NCBI GenBank assembly: GCA_046080125.1
Contig: JBJTTJ010000078.1
Coordinates: 36,472 to 100,471, forward strand
Reading direction: 5' to 3'
Length of the DNA: 64,000 nt
Source of the DNA: Cuspidothrix sp046080125
GTDB taxonomy: Bacteria > Cyanobacteriota > Cyanobacteriia > Cyanobacteriales > Nostocaceae
In this document: positions 52,375 to 62,029 of the stretch, piece by piece
Position numbering within the stretch: the stretch's first letter is position 1
Layout of the letters: every line of letters starts with the position of its first letter
Translations under genes and position numbers: made by a program
The notes under the pieces: generated by a model
Told to the model about the DNA's origin: nothing
Databases searched by the model: none
Seen by the model: the letters and a program-made list of their open reading frames with translations, nothing else

Positions 52375-53448
52375 ATGATAAATGCACCAACTAAATTACT
52401 TATAGCAGCTAGTGGGACAGGTGGACACTTGTTTCCAGCGATCGCACTGGCGGAAAAACTGCCAGAATTTGAGATTGAATGGCTAGGTGTACCAAATAGG
52501 TTAGAAAATCAGCTAGTTGCTGGGAGATATCCCTTAAATACCGTTGCTGTTGAAGGTTTTCAGCAAGGTTTAAGTTTTGGTTCTCTACGTATTTTGTTCA
52601 AGTTATTAGGTGGGATTCTGGAAGTCAGAAGGATTTTAAAGCGGGGAAACTTCCAAGGAGTTTTTACCACCGGTGGTTATATTGCAGGTCCTACGGTGAT
52701 TGCAGCGCGTTCTTTGGGTTTACCTGTGGTTTTTCATGAATCTAATGCTTTACCCGGTAAAGTTACCCGCTTTTTTGGACCTTGGTGTGATGTGGTTGCC
52801 CTGGGTTTTGATGTAGCTAGTAAATACTTACCAAACAGTAAAACTGTCTGTGTCGGCACTCCTGTACGTTCTCAGTTCTGGAAACGAACGGAGAATAACA
52901 GTTTAGACTTACCTGTTCCTGATGATGTCCCCCTAATTGTAGTTTTTGGTGGCAGTCAGGGCGCTGTCGCAGTTAATAAGTTAGTTAGACAATGTGCAAA
53001 TGCTTGGTTTCAAGCTGGCGCTTATATAGTGCATTTAACAGGCGATAATGACCCTGATATGAAAACTCTTCAACATCCTCAATATATCGCTTTACCCTTT
53101 TACAACAATATGTCCGCCTTGTTGACAAGAGCAAATTTAGCTATTAGTCGTTCCGGTGCGGGTAGCTTGACAGAATTAGCAATTTGTGGTTTACCAGCTA
53201 TTTTAATTCCCTATCCCTTTGCGGCAGAAGATCATCAATCCTATAATGCAAAAGTTTTCACCAAAGTCGGTGCGGCCTTATCCTTTAAACAATCAGATTT
53301 AACACCGGCAATATTTACCTCTGAGGTTTTGAATTTGTTGCAGTCTCCAGGGGAATTGGCGAAAATGAGAAAGGCATCTCAAGCGATCGCTGTTCCTGAT
53401 AGTGCAAATAAACTGGCGATTTTGGTGAGAGAAGTCATAGGGAATTAA
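52375..53448 (+). CDS. murG: UDP-GlcNAc:lipid I N-acetylglucosaminyltransferase MurG
   Basis: MurG adds GlcNAc to lipid I at the inner face of the membrane to give lipid II, the peptidoglycan building block. The 357-residue GT-B enzyme has the N-terminal ASGTGGHLFPAIALAE loop, FTTGGYIAGP, VFHESNALPG, the C-domain VFGGSQGAVAVN and the donor-site SRSGAGSLTELAICGLPAILIPYPFAAEDHQ. All are standard for MurG. The N-terminus is normal from ATG 52375. No other mur/fts genes are close, which is common in cyanobacteria. Confidence 0.95.
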   Translation: MINAPTKLLIAASGTGGHLFPAIALAEKLPEFEIEWLGVPNRLENQLVAGRYPLNTVAVEGFQQGLSFGSLRILFKLLGGILEVRRILKRGNFQGVFTTGGYIAGPTVIAARSLGLPVVFHESNALPGKVTRFFGPWCDVVALGFDVASKYLPNSKTVCVGTPVRSQFWKRTENNSLDLPVPDDVPLIVVFGGSQGAVAVNKLVRQCANAWFQAGAYIVHLTGDNDPDMKTLQHPQYIALPFYNNMSALLTRANLAISRSGAGSLTELAICGLPAILIPYPFAAEDHQSYNAKVFTKVGAALSFKQSDLTPAIFTSEVLNLLQSPGELAKMRKASQAIAVPDSANKLAILVREVIGN

Positions 53449-53611
53449 TTCCCTATCCTAGTAGTCTGTCAACCCAAAAATGACGGAAACTGCTGTATAT
53501 AGCAATAGATAAGAATCTACATCAAATTGGTATTTCTCCTACTAATTTATCATATTTAGTCTGGAAAAGCCAAAATTGATTACCTAGATAGCTTGGAAAT
53601 TACTCACGAGT

Positions 53612-54337
53612 ATGATTGATTATCTCTATTCTTACCCAGAATTGTATCCTGGGATTTTACTGAAACGCTACAAACGGTTTTTTGCTGATGTGCAACTAGA
53701 ATCTGGTGAAGTGGTGACAGCGCATTGTCCAAATACAGGTCCAATGACTGGAGTTTCTACCGTCCGTAGTTCTGTACAGGTTTCTCGCAGCGATAATCCC
53801 CAACGCAAATTAGCTTATACTTTAGAGCTAATACAGGTGAATAATCCTATATCTACTTGGGTTGGTGTGAATACTGCTTTACCTAATCGGGTGATTAAAT
53901 TGGCCTTAGACAAGTATTTATTTCCAGAATTGGGTGAATATGAACAGGTGAAAGGTGAAGTAGTCTATGGTAAGAATCGCAAAAGTCGAGTAGATTTTTA
54001 TCTCACAGGAAGTGGTGAACAACGTCCAATTTTTTTAGAAGTCAAAAATACTACCTGGTCACAAGGAAATTTAGCTCTGTTTCCTGATACGGAAACAACC
54101 AGAGGACAAAAACATTTACAGGAATTAATGGCAGTTTTGCCCCAAAGTCGGGCGGTAATGTTATATTTTATTAATCGTGGGGATTGTCCAGAATTTGCTC
54201 CCGGTGATAGGACTGATCCTATTTATGGTAAGTTGTTACGAGAAGCTATCGAGTTAGGCTTGGAAGTATTACCTTGTCGGTTTGATATTTCTCCAAAAGG
54301 TATCCGTTATTTAGGTTTAGCACAGTTGAAAATTTAA
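53612..54337 (+). CDS. sfsA: SfsA family nuclease
   Basis: SfsA proteins, first noted for an effect on sugar fermentation genes, bind DNA and have a nuclease-like fold. The 241-residue protein starts with LLKRYKRFFADVQLESGEVV, then TAHCPNTGPMTGV, VNTALPNRV, the PD-(D/E)XK-like core SRVDFYLTGSG with FLEVKNTTW, and LFPDTETTRGQKHLQELM. All match the family. The stop overlaps the gntK start by one base (TAATG), so the two are translated together, although a functional connection is not evident. Confidence 0.92.
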   Translation: MIDYLYSYPELYPGILLKRYKRFFADVQLESGEVVTAHCPNTGPMTGVSTVRSSVQVSRSDNPQRKLAYTLELIQVNNPISTWVGVNTALPNRVIKLALDKYLFPELGEYEQVKGEVVYGKNRKSRVDFYLTGSGEQRPIFLEVKNTTWSQGNLALFPDTETTRGQKHLQELMAVLPQSRAVMLYFINRGDCPEFAPGDRTDPIYGKLLREAIELGLEVLPCRFDISPKGIRYLGLAQLKI

Positions 54338-54825
54338 TGATAATTCTGATGATGGGTGTTTCTGGTTGCGGTAAAACCACTATCGGTCAACTTTTAGCCC
54401 AATCAATAAACTATGAATTTTATGACGCTGATAGTTTTCACCCAACAGCAAATATCGCAAAAATGCGCCTTGGTATTCCTCTGAATGATGAGGATAGAAT
54501 GCCTTGGTTAGCATCTTTACAAGCTCAGATCAAAATTTGGTTTCAAGAAAATAAAAATGTCGTTTTGGGTTGTTCGGCATTGAAAAATAGTTATCGGCAA
54601 ATGTTGATAATTAATAATACGATTCAGTTAGTTTATCTTCATGGTAATTTTGATGTAATTGAGAAACGCCTACAACGACGGGAGAATCACTTTATGACTG
54701 AAAAACTTCTCAGAAGTCAGTTTGATATCCTGGAAGAACCAGATAATGCTCTTTGGATTGATATTTGTCAGCCACTAGGGGTAATTGTTGATCAGATTAG
54801 AGAGTCTTTGGTTGAAAAGATGTGA
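54337..54825 (+). CDS. gntK: Gluconokinase
   Basis: This 162-residue kinase phosphorylates gluconate to 6-phosphogluconate, feeding the oxidative pentose phosphate pathway. It has the P-loop GVSGCGKTT at the start, YDADSFHPTANIAKMRLGIPLNDEDRMPWL, the gluconokinase signature, VVLGCSALKNSYRQM, YLHGNFDVIEKRLQRRENHFM and LLRSQFDILEEP. Length and order are normal. Translation starts on the last base of the sfsA stop codon, which suggests coupling. No gluconate permease or dehydratase gene is nearby. Confidence 0.92.
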   Translation: MIILMMGVSGCGKTTIGQLLAQSINYEFYDADSFHPTANIAKMRLGIPLNDEDRMPWLASLQAQIKIWFQENKNVVLGCSALKNSYRQMLIINNTIQLVYLHGNFDVIEKRLQRRENHFMTEKLLRSQFDILEEPDNALWIDICQPLGVIVDQIRESLVEKM

Positions 54826-55198
54826 TCACTTTTAAAATCTATATTAATGCTTTAATTATGATTCTTATTAAATAGTTACTTTTCCTGATCCACTTGAGCT
54901 AATATATATCATTTCCTAGTCTAATGAGGTACAAAATTATCTGCGTTTATCTGCGTTTATCTGCGTTCAATTCTGACTGATTGCACCTCACTTGTATGGG
55001 AACTGCTATAGGTGTTGTGAATATAGACACTTACCTGTTCCCTGTTCCCCGTTCCTTCTCCTAACTATGAAATTTATTTTGCACGACTACTCATACACAA
55101 TCTCAGTATTTTTTGTCAAATAAACGATTGTGACAATCAATATACAAAATCCCCAACTTCCTCAAGAAGTCAGGGATATATTAGAACCTATTGATTGT
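54826..55198. repeat. Repeat-rich spacer with decamer array and IS630-type end
   Basis: Within this 373-base gap, 54922-54970 holds the ATGAGGTACAAAATT lead followed by three ATCTGCGTTT-type decamers. At 55071-55091 the sequence AATTTATTTTGCACGACTAC(T) is the exact complement of 63803-63823, the left flank of the IS630-type transposase gene at the window end. It is probably a solitary terminal repeat left after loss of an element. Nothing else is coding. Confidence 0.65.
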
Positions 55199-56572
55199 TT
55201 AGACCTGAACGACTTTTTCTTTCCCTAAAAATTCCTCTAACTCAGTCAAAGCGTCAGCATCAATTTTACTCTGCATGGGACAGAACTTAGGACCACACAT
55301 AGAACAAAACTCCGCCTTTTTGTAAATATCTTCCGGCAAAGTTTCATCATGATATTCCTTAGCTCTATCTGGGTCTAAAGATAACTCAAATTGACGATTC
55401 CAGTCAAAATTATACCGAGCGTGAGAAAGTTCATCATCCCTATCTCTAGCACCTGGCCGATGTCTGGCAATATCCGCAGCATGAGCAGCTATTTTATAGG
55501 CAATTAAACCATTACGCACATCTTCAGCGTTAGGTAAACCCAGATGTTCTTTAGGTGTCACATAACACAACATTGCTGTACCATACCATCCCGCCATCGC
55601 TGCACCAATAGCTGATGTAATATGGTCATAACCAGGAGCGATATCTGTCACTAAAGGCCCAAGAACATAGAAAGGAGCTTCGGAACATTCCTCCATTTGC
55701 TTGCGAACGTTAAATTCAATTTGATCCATAGGAACATGACCAGGACCTTCCACCATCACCTGGACATCATGTTCCCATGCTCTGCGGGTGAGTTGACCCA
55801 AAGTTTTCAGTTCTGCTAACTGTGCCGCATCCGTCGCATCATGGGTACATCCAGGGCGCAGGGAGTCCCCTAAACTGAAAGTTACATCATATTTCTTAAA
55901 AATCTCTATGATGTCGTTAAAATGCGTATAAAGTGGGTTTTGTTTGCGGTGTAATAACATCCACTGAGCCAAAATACCACCACCACGGGATACAATACCT
56001 GTAATACGGCTTTTAACTAAGGGTAAATGCTCAATTAACAAACCTGCATGGATAGTTTGATAGTCTACACCTTGTTGAGCGTGCTTTTCAATGATATGGA
56101 GAAAGTCGTCAGCAGTGAAGTTTTCCATTCTGCCGTGAACACTTTCTAAAGCTTGGTAAACTGGTACAGTACCAATAGGAACGGGTGAAGCCTTGATAAT
56201 AGCGGTACGAATTGCATCTAAATTACCGCCACCTGTGGACAAGTCCATCACAGTATCAGCACCGTATTTGATAGATAATCTGAGTTTATCTAATTCCTCT
56301 TCGACATTAGAAGAAGTGGGAGAAGCACCAATATTAGCATTGACCTTACATTTAGAGGCGATACCAATAGCCATGGCCTCTAAATTGGTGTGATTAATAT
56401 TCGCGGGGATAACCATTCTACCCCGTGCTACTTCTTCGCGGATGAGTTCAGCAGGAAGGTTTTCTACCTTCGCAACGTGGTGCATTTCTTCAGTAATGAC
56501 ACCCTGACGAGCATAGTGCATTTGGGTTACATTGCTCTGTCCACGTCGCTTGGCTACCCATTCAGTTCGCAT
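55199..56572 (-). CDS. thiC: Phosphomethylpyrimidine synthase ThiC
   Basis: ThiC is a radical-SAM enzyme that rearranges aminoimidazole ribotide into HMP-phosphate, the pyrimidine half of thiamin. The 457-residue protein is the compact form seen in cyanobacteria. It shows VMDLSTGGGNLDAIRTAI, GDSLRPGC, MVEGPGHVPMDQ, GPLVTDIAPGYDHITSAIGAA, MLCYVTPKEHLGLPN and the C-terminal CX2CX4C cluster motif CSMCGPKFC. The start matches the family (MRTEWVAKRRGQ). Its leader carries a TPP riboswitch, so expression should fall when thiamin pyrophosphate is plentiful. Confidence 0.97.
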   Translation of the reverse strand: MRTEWVAKRRGQSNVTQMHYARQGVITEEMHHVAKVENLPAELIREEVARGRMVIPANINHTNLEAMAIGIASKCKVNANIGASPTSSNVEEELDKLRLSIKYGADTVMDLSTGGGNLDAIRTAIIKASPVPIGTVPVYQALESVHGRMENFTADDFLHIIEKHAQQGVDYQTIHAGLLIEHLPLVKSRITGIVSRGGGILAQWMLLHRKQNPLYTHFNDIIEIFKKYDVTFSLGDSLRPGCTHDATDAAQLAELKTLGQLTRRAWEHDVQVMVEGPGHVPMDQIEFNVRKQMEECSEAPFYVLGPLVTDIAPGYDHITSAIGAAMAGWYGTAMLCYVTPKEHLGLPNAEDVRNGLIAYKIAAHAADIARHRPGARDRDDELSHARYNFDWNRQFELSLDPDRAKEYHDETLPEDIYKKAEFCSMCGPKFCPMQSKIDADALTELEEFLGKEKVVQV

Positions 56573-56589
56573 TGTACAATCCTCAATAT

Positions 56590-56671
56590 ACAGCTTCCCT
56601 ACGCTGGTATTACCCAGTCTCAGGTGTTAAGGGTTTAATCTCAGCTCGGTTTTCCAAGCACCCCTAGCATC
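56590..56671 (-). promoter_or_regulatory. TPP (thiamin pyrophosphate) riboswitch in the thiC leader
   Basis: Read on the minus strand, the leader contains AGGGGTGCTTGG, CTGAGATTAAACCCTTAACA(CCTGA), then GACTGGGTAATACCAGCGTA(GGGAAGC). These are the invariant blocks of the THI element in the right order: GGGGTGC, CTGAGA, ACCC, ACCTGA, GG-TAAT-CC, GCGTAGGGA. The aptamer ends about 18 bases before the thiC ATG, so control through access to the ribosome-binding site is the natural reading. Confidence 0.95.
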
Positions 56672-56876
56672 TATAAGATTTTAGCATTTTGTTGAGGAAT
56701 AATTTGATTTTTACTGGGTGTGAAATGGGTAAGACAGCTAAGATGAATATTTTTCCAGTGATCCGAGTTAATTGCGGCGTGTTCTTACCACTATTGCTAG
56801 TATTAAGCGATCGCTGTCACTTCTATATATTTCCTTGAAAGGTTTATATTATTCTCATATAACGCAATTATTCCCT

Positions 56877-57845
56877 ATGCAAACACCAAAACCATCTGTT
56901 AGTCTCATTCGGGCTAAATCTTACGAGCAAAACGCTTTAAAAGAATCTTTGGAGACACTACTAGAACCCCTAGGGGGAATGGCTGCTTTTGTCAAGCCAG
57001 GCGATCGCGTATTACTCAAACCTAATCTTCTCACAGGTTCTCGTCCTACAAAAGAATGTACCACCCGCCCAGAATTAATCCGTACCGTCGCCGAAATGGT
57101 CATTGCAGTGGGAGGAAATCCATTTTTAGGAGATAGTCCTGCTTTTGGTAGCGCCAAAGGTGTAGCTATAGCCAATGGCCTATTACCTATTTTAGAAGCA
57201 TTGAAAATCCCCATTGTCGAGTTTCATGGTAAACGTTATCAAACCGTAAACGACAATTTTAATCATTTGCTGTTATCAAAGGAAGTTATGGAAGCAGATG
57301 TGATTATTAATCTACCCAAGGTTAAGTCTCATATGCAATTAACCCTAACTTTGGGAGTAAAAAACCTCTTCGGTTGTGTTCCCGGAAAAATGAAAGCCTG
57401 GTGGCACATGGAAGCCGGTAAAGATGCTAACAGATTTGGAGAAATGTTAGTGGAAACTGCTAAAACAATTAATCCAGATTTAACAATTTTAGATGGCATT
57501 ATTGGACATGAAGGTAATGGACCAAGTGGGGGAGAACCTCGGAATTTACAGGTTTTAGCAGCTTCAACAAATGTATTTGCTTTAGATCGGGCAATGTTAG
57601 AAGTTCTCAAAGTTGCGCCAGCACAAGTTCCCACCGTTGCAGCTTCCCAAAGATTGGGAATATGTCCTGAATTAAGTGATATCAATTTCCCTAATTTGTC
57701 ACCAGATTTACTACAAGTTTCAGATTGGCAATTACCTGAAACTCTCATGCCTATAGATTTTGCTATGCCCCGGGTTATTAAATCAACTTTTAGGCATCTT
57801 TACATCCGATTCATCAAAGAACCGATGAGTGCGTATATTAGGTAA
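56877..57845 (+). CDS. DUF362 domain protein
   Basis: This 322-residue protein belongs to DUF362, whose members often carry or neighbour iron-sulfur domains but whose chemistry is not established. The visible plan is VSLIRAKSYEQNALKESLETLL, KPGDRVLLKPNLLTGSRPTKECTTRPELIRTVAEMV, GDSPAFGSAKGVA, then VIINLPKVKSHMQLTLTLGVKNLFG with GRxx-like spacing, and a late HEGNGPSGGEPR. No cysteine cluster motif is present in this short form. I begin at ATG 56877 (MQTPKPSVSL), because the 35 residues before it in frame have no family resemblance. It stands divergent from thiC. Confidence 0.85.
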   Translation: MQTPKPSVSLIRAKSYEQNALKESLETLLEPLGGMAAFVKPGDRVLLKPNLLTGSRPTKECTTRPELIRTVAEMVIAVGGNPFLGDSPAFGSAKGVAIANGLLPILEALKIPIVEFHGKRYQTVNDNFNHLLLSKEVMEADVIINLPKVKSHMQLTLTLGVKNLFGCVPGKMKAWWHMEAGKDANRFGEMLVETAKTINPDLTILDGIIGHEGNGPSGGEPRNLQVLAASTNVFALDRAMLEVLKVAPAQVPTVAASQRLGICPELSDINFPNLSPDLLQVSDWQLPETLMPIDFAMPRVIKSTFRHLYIRFIKEPMSAYIR

Positions 57846-58311
57846 GTAGGTTGGCGTTAAAATCTTGATAGAAAGGCAATATTAAACGCGGATGGACGCG
57901 GATAATTTTGTACTTCATTAGGGGGTTTAGCACTGCTAAACCTCTACAACTCCTCTGATGGGGATAATAAAATTTCAAATTCAGTTAGTAGTTTTATAGC
58001 TTATGGCAGGGGAGAAAGCCTTATCCTGTATAATTAGTTTTAGCACTTCAAATTTGTTCAGTAACCGTTTATATCTCTTTCAACTGCATACCGCTATACC
58101 TAACTTATATCGCATTTATACTTAAATGATAAATTTATTGCCAAATAGTTTTTTCACAAATTATGCAGGATTGCTATAATTTCCTCACGATAATGAAATT
58201 TAATTTTAGCGGTTTGATCAATGATCCCCATTAGTCTCAATCTAGGATACCCTATCAGATAAAATCACAAAACGAAACTCTAAACTTACCAACCGCTGTT
58301 GACTGCAACGC
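57846..58311. repeat. 466-base spacer with two dispersed repeats
   Basis: No gene is seen. An inverted copy of the decamer family (AAACGCGGATGGACGCGGAT, then AATTTTGTACTTCATTA) lies at 57884-57920. Directly after it, at 57921-57946, is GGGGGTTTAGCACTGCTAAA(CCTC), a copy of the GTTTAGCA-TGCTAAAC palindrome. The rest is AT-rich and presumably holds the promoter of the permease gene. Confidence 0.7.
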
Positions 58312-59364
58312 ATGATAAATCAACTGAACAATGGTTTTACATTATTTCTCAGTCTGCTAGTTGAGGCTATGCCCTTTTTACTACTGGGTGTATTTTTCTC
58401 CAGTGTGCTGCTATTCTTTGTTGATGAAAGCAAATTAGTGGAGAAAATGCCGACAAATCCCTTTCTAGGGGCTTTATTTGGCAGTATGATCGGCTTTTTG
58501 TTTCCAGTGTGTGAGTGTGGTAATGTTCCTGTGGCCAGGCGATTATTAATGCAAGGAGTACCCACACCGGTCGCAATTGGTTTTCTATTAGCTGCACCGA
58601 CAATTAACCCTATTGTCATCTGGTCAACCTGGACTGCATTCCGGGATCAACCAGAAATAGTCATCTTCAGAGTCGTATTTTCTCTAAGTATTGCCACAAT
58701 TATTGGTTTTATCTTCAGTTTTCAACCAGACCTAGTTCCCTTTGTCCAACCAGCAATTGCCCGTTATCTCAAATTTAATCCCCCCGCTTCAGGAAAAACT
58801 AAGGGTGGTAGAAACTCCCAAACACTAACCCAAACCAATACATCTAGTTTATTGCAATCAGGAACATATATTCTCGGTGGCAAACCAGGCATAATTAAAC
58901 GCATAGATAATAATTACAGTGAAGTAGCTGGAACTACTAATGCCAGTAAACCCTTACCAGAGAAACTGCGTTCCCTATTAGATAATATTGTTCAAGAATT
59001 GCGGGAATTAGGAGGAGTGATGGTATTAGGTAGTGCGATCGCTTCCATCATTCAAGTTTTAGCCCCCCGTGACATCATTCTCAGTCTTGGCGCAGGACCA
59101 ATTAGCTCAATATTGTCCATGCTAGTATTAGCAGGAGTTGTATCAATATGCTCTACGGTTGACTCCTTTTTTGCTCTGTCTTTTTCCTCTACCTTTACCA
59201 GTGGTTCATTACTAGCATTTTTAGTATTTGGACCGATGATTGATATTAAAGGTATTGGTTTAATGTTATCAATTTTTAAACCCAAAGCCCTGATCTATCT
59301 CTTTGCCTTGGCCGCACAATTGACACTTTTATTCACTCTAGTGATGAATTTGCACGTGATCTGA
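58312..59364 (+). CDS. Permease of the DUF318/UPF0718 (YcgR/ArsP-like) family
   Basis: This 350-residue membrane protein has about eight helices. Characteristic sequence is EAMPFLLLGVFFSSVLLFFVDE, then FPVCECGNVPVARRLLMQGVPTPVAIGFLLAAPTINPIV, with a conserved CxCG and PTPVAI motif, and near the end SICSTVDSFFALSF and FGPMIDIKGIGL. The family contains organoarsenical exporters (ArsP) and YcgR of Bacillus. The substrate here is unknown. A cytoplasmic loop of about 70 residues divides the two halves. The next gene encodes the usual partner (TIGR03943). Confidence 0.85.
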   Translation: MINQLNNGFTLFLSLLVEAMPFLLLGVFFSSVLLFFVDESKLVEKMPTNPFLGALFGSMIGFLFPVCECGNVPVARRLLMQGVPTPVAIGFLLAAPTINPIVIWSTWTAFRDQPEIVIFRVVFSLSIATIIGFIFSFQPDLVPFVQPAIARYLKFNPPASGKTKGGRNSQTLTQTNTSSLLQSGTYILGGKPGIIKRIDNNYSEVAGTTNASKPLPEKLRSLLDNIVQELRELGGVMVLGSAIASIIQVLAPRDIILSLGAGPISSILSMLVLAGVVSICSTVDSFFALSFSSTFTSGSLLAFLVFGPMIDIKGIGLMLSIFKPKALIYLFALAAQLTLLFTLVMNLHVI

Positions 59365-59450
59365 TGTTGATCAAGGTAAATGCTGATTTTGCAATTGAGA
59401 ATGTGGGGTGTGAGGTATGGGACGCAAGTCCTCCTCAGGTGGAAATATAG

Positions 59451-59500
59451 GTATAGGTAATGGGTAATCGTTAATTAGTAATTGGTATTGGTAATTGGGA
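59451..59500. repeat. GGTAATGGGTAAT-type short tandem repeat
   Basis: The gap between the two genes of the permease pair contains a degenerate run of GGTAATGGGTAATCGTTAAT and GTAATTGGTATTGGTAATTG, the same style as 21490-21537 and 43752-43795. It is non-coding. Its presence inside what should be a functional pair pushes the two genes about 200 bases apart. Confidence 0.7.
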
Positions 59501-59565
59501 AAATTCTTTCCTCCCTGCACCTTTGCCCCTATTGTCCTATCATCAATGATCACTACATAACCTTC

Positions 59566-60330
59566 ATGTTAAATTCCCAACCCAAACGGATCAATCAATT
59601 CCTACCTTGGCTAGATATCCTGGCGATCGCTGCCTGGGGTATCTTAATGTTGAAATACTGGCTCACGGGTAAACTTTACTTGCTGATTCACCCTGATTAC
59701 TTTTGGTTAGCCATTTTAGTGGGAATAGCTTTACTAATCATTGCTTTTTTTAAAGGGTCACAAATCTGGCAACAGGGTCGCCGTCCTCAAATACCTAATG
59801 TAATGCACATTAATTTATTTCCCCCCGGTTGGGGCAGTTTTCTGCTGCTGACTACGGCAATTTTAGGATTAATCATTACACCCCGTGTTTTTGCCAGCCA
59901 AACAGCATTAGATCGGGGTATAACCGAATCGTTAATTGGTACTCGCACCCAACCCCAAGCATTTCGGGCTACCATCCGTCCAGAAGAGCGATCGCTTGTA
60001 GACTGGGTAAGAACCCTCAACGTCTATCCCGAACCGGACGCATATACGGGGCAAAAAGTCAAAGTTCAAGGGTTTGTGATTCATCCCCCTAACGTTGATG
60101 AACAATATATTTTTTTAGCCCGATTTGTTCTGAGTTGTTGTGCCGCAGATGCCTACCCAATTGGCTTACCCGTGCAAATACCTGAATCACGTCAACAGTA
60201 CCCCCCCGATACCTGGTTAGAAGTAGAAGGACAAATGACAACCCAAAGCGTTACAGAAAAACGCCAACTCACCATTAAGGCCACTTCTATCAAAAAAATT
60301 CCCCAACCGAAAAACCCTTACAGTTATTAG
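59566..60330 (+). CDS. TIGR03943 family membrane protein (YcgQ-like)
   Basis: This 254-residue protein has two membrane helices at the N-terminus (LDILAIAAWGILMLKYWLTG and YFWLAILVGIALLIIAFF), one further helix (FLLLTTAILGLIITPRVFA), and a soluble C-terminal domain with GQKVKVQGFVIHPP, FLARFVLSCCAADAYPIGLPV and TWLEVEGQM. The CCAADA motif is a mark of this family. Such proteins are paired with UPF0718 permeases in many bacteria, as YcgQ with YcgR, which is exactly the arrangement here. I take ATG 59566 (MLNSQPKRINQF) as the start, since the upstream part of the frame crosses a short tandem repeat. Confidence 0.85.
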   Translation: MLNSQPKRINQFLPWLDILAIAAWGILMLKYWLTGKLYLLIHPDYFWLAILVGIALLIIAFFKGSQIWQQGRRPQIPNVMHINLFPPGWGSFLLLTTAILGLIITPRVFASQTALDRGITESLIGTRTQPQAFRATIRPEERSLVDWVRTLNVYPEPDAYTGQKVKVQGFVIHPPNVDEQYIFLARFVLSCCAADAYPIGLPVQIPESRQQYPPDTWLEVEGQMTTQSVTEKRQLTIKATSIKKIPQPKNPYSY

Positions 60331-60397
60331 TTAGATCATCAAATCATGGAATTTTAGATTTTAAATAGTTAATCTAAAATCGAAAATCGTTTCAAAA

Positions 60398-61897
60398 ATG
60401 AGCAAATCCTCTCAATTTATTCAACCATTAGACAGAATTGCCATCGCCTCTATGCTCCTATTAAGTCTACTCATCGGCTTAATGATCTGGCAGGGTGACG
60501 CTGTTAAACCTATTGTACGTAATTTTACCTGGGAAAAACAGCAAATTGGGGCTAACGATCTTTCCTTTTCTCTCACCTTTAGCCGCCCCATGGATACTAA
60601 AAGCGTCGAGGAGAACTTAAAAATAGATCCACCTCTAGCTGGTAAACCTAGCTGGGCTGGAAGAAGAATGGCTTATACCCTACTCACACCCGCCCCCTAC
60701 GGCACAAATTACCAAATCAAATTAGAGCAAGCTAAGGATAAATATTCCCAAGCCGAAGGTAAAAATCGGCTCATGCAGCCTTTTACTGGTAGTTTTAGCA
60801 CCCGTAACCGCGTCATTCTTTATATCGGTACAAGTCCAGAAATCCAAGGGCAATTGGTACTTTACAATTTAACCCAAGAACAAAAGAAAGTTCTTACCCC
60901 CAAAGACTTAATTGTCATGGACTTTGAACCATTCCCCCATGGCGAAAAAATCCTCTTCTCGGCTCGTCCTGCTAACAGTCCTGACCTACTGTCCGCCCAA
61001 CTATATACAGTCACCACGGGCATTTCTAGTCCCACGGCAGCAGAAACAACACCTGCTGGCAAAGTCGAACTAATTTTAGATAACAAAGAATATCAAAACC
61101 TGAAATTTGACCTGTCCGCCGATGGACAAACCATTGTTATTCAAAGGGGTAAACGGGATAACCCCGGCGACTTTGCTCTGTGGTACTTATCCACCACGAC
61201 CGATCCTAATGGTGAACAACCCATAGCTAAACGCTTACAAGGTCAACCAGGAGGGGATTTTTTAATTACACCCGATAGCAAAGCTGTAGCAGTTTCCCAA
61301 GGACAAGGAACAGCAATCATATCTTTAGAAGGTAATAACAGCAAACCCCTGGATTTTTTACCCCAATTTGGTTTAGTCCAAGCTTTTGCTAAAGACGGTT
61401 CACAAGCAGCAATGGTGAAATTTAATCCTGACTATACGCGGGATTTATTTTTAGTCACTAACCAAGGACTGCAAAAGCAATTACTTAAAACTACTGGTTC
61501 AATTCTTAGCTGTGAATTTGACCCCGCCTCTCCTAGTCTTTACTGTTTGGTTACTCAACTTATCTCTAAAGAACAATACATTGAACAACCCTATTTAGTC
61601 TCCATTGACTTGAAAACAGGAGAACAAAAACCAATTCTCCTCTTGCCCCCCGGTCAGCGTAACGTCTATACCAGTTTAGCACCTGACGGTTTAGGTTTCT
61701 TATTTGACCAAGTAGTTCCTATTACTAATAACAGTACCCAACTACCTGCAAACACCTTAAAAAGCGATGATGGTCAACCCATTGCTAGTAGTAGTCTGTG
61801 GTTAATGCCTCTGCTACCCATCGCCAATAATAGCAACATTGATATTAAACCGGAACAACTGCCCCTACTCGGCTTTCATCCCCAATGGCTACCTTAG
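60398..61897 (+). CDS. Ig-like/beta-propeller envelope protein
   Basis: This 499-residue protein is anchored by an N-terminal helix (IAIASMLLLSLLIGLMIW). It then has a bacterial Ig-like (SbsA-type) domain of about 90 residues (LSFSLTFSRPMDTKSVEENLKIDPPLAGKPSW), and from about residue 140 repeated strands with FDLSADGQTIVIQRG, FLITPDSKAVAVSQG and SLAPDGLGFLFDQ, a pattern resembling a TolB/WD40-type beta-propeller. It should face the periplasm. Its role is unknown. It follows the TIGR03943 gene by 67 bases and may be transcribed with it. Confidence 0.7.
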   Translation: MSKSSQFIQPLDRIAIASMLLLSLLIGLMIWQGDAVKPIVRNFTWEKQQIGANDLSFSLTFSRPMDTKSVEENLKIDPPLAGKPSWAGRRMAYTLLTPAPYGTNYQIKLEQAKDKYSQAEGKNRLMQPFTGSFSTRNRVILYIGTSPEIQGQLVLYNLTQEQKKVLTPKDLIVMDFEPFPHGEKILFSARPANSPDLLSAQLYTVTTGISSPTAAETTPAGKVELILDNKEYQNLKFDLSADGQTIVIQRGKRDNPGDFALWYLSTTTDPNGEQPIAKRLQGQPGGDFLITPDSKAVAVSQGQGTAIISLEGNNSKPLDFLPQFGLVQAFAKDGSQAAMVKFNPDYTRDLFLVTNQGLQKQLLKTTGSILSCEFDPASPSLYCLVTQLISKEQYIEQPYLVSIDLKTGEQKPILLLPPGQRNVYTSLAPDGLGFLFDQVVPITNNSTQLPANTLKSDDGQPIASSSLWLMPLLPIANNSNIDIKPEQLPLLGFHPQWLP

Positions 61898-62029
61898 AGA
61901 GCAGGAGGAAATTTAGATCATGACACCTGTATGCTTTCTTGATAAAATAGCAAAAGTGATAACGGCTAGTACCACTGCGCGGAAGTCAAAAGTCAGCCAA
62001 CTACAGATCATCATCATGAAACCGTAGTT

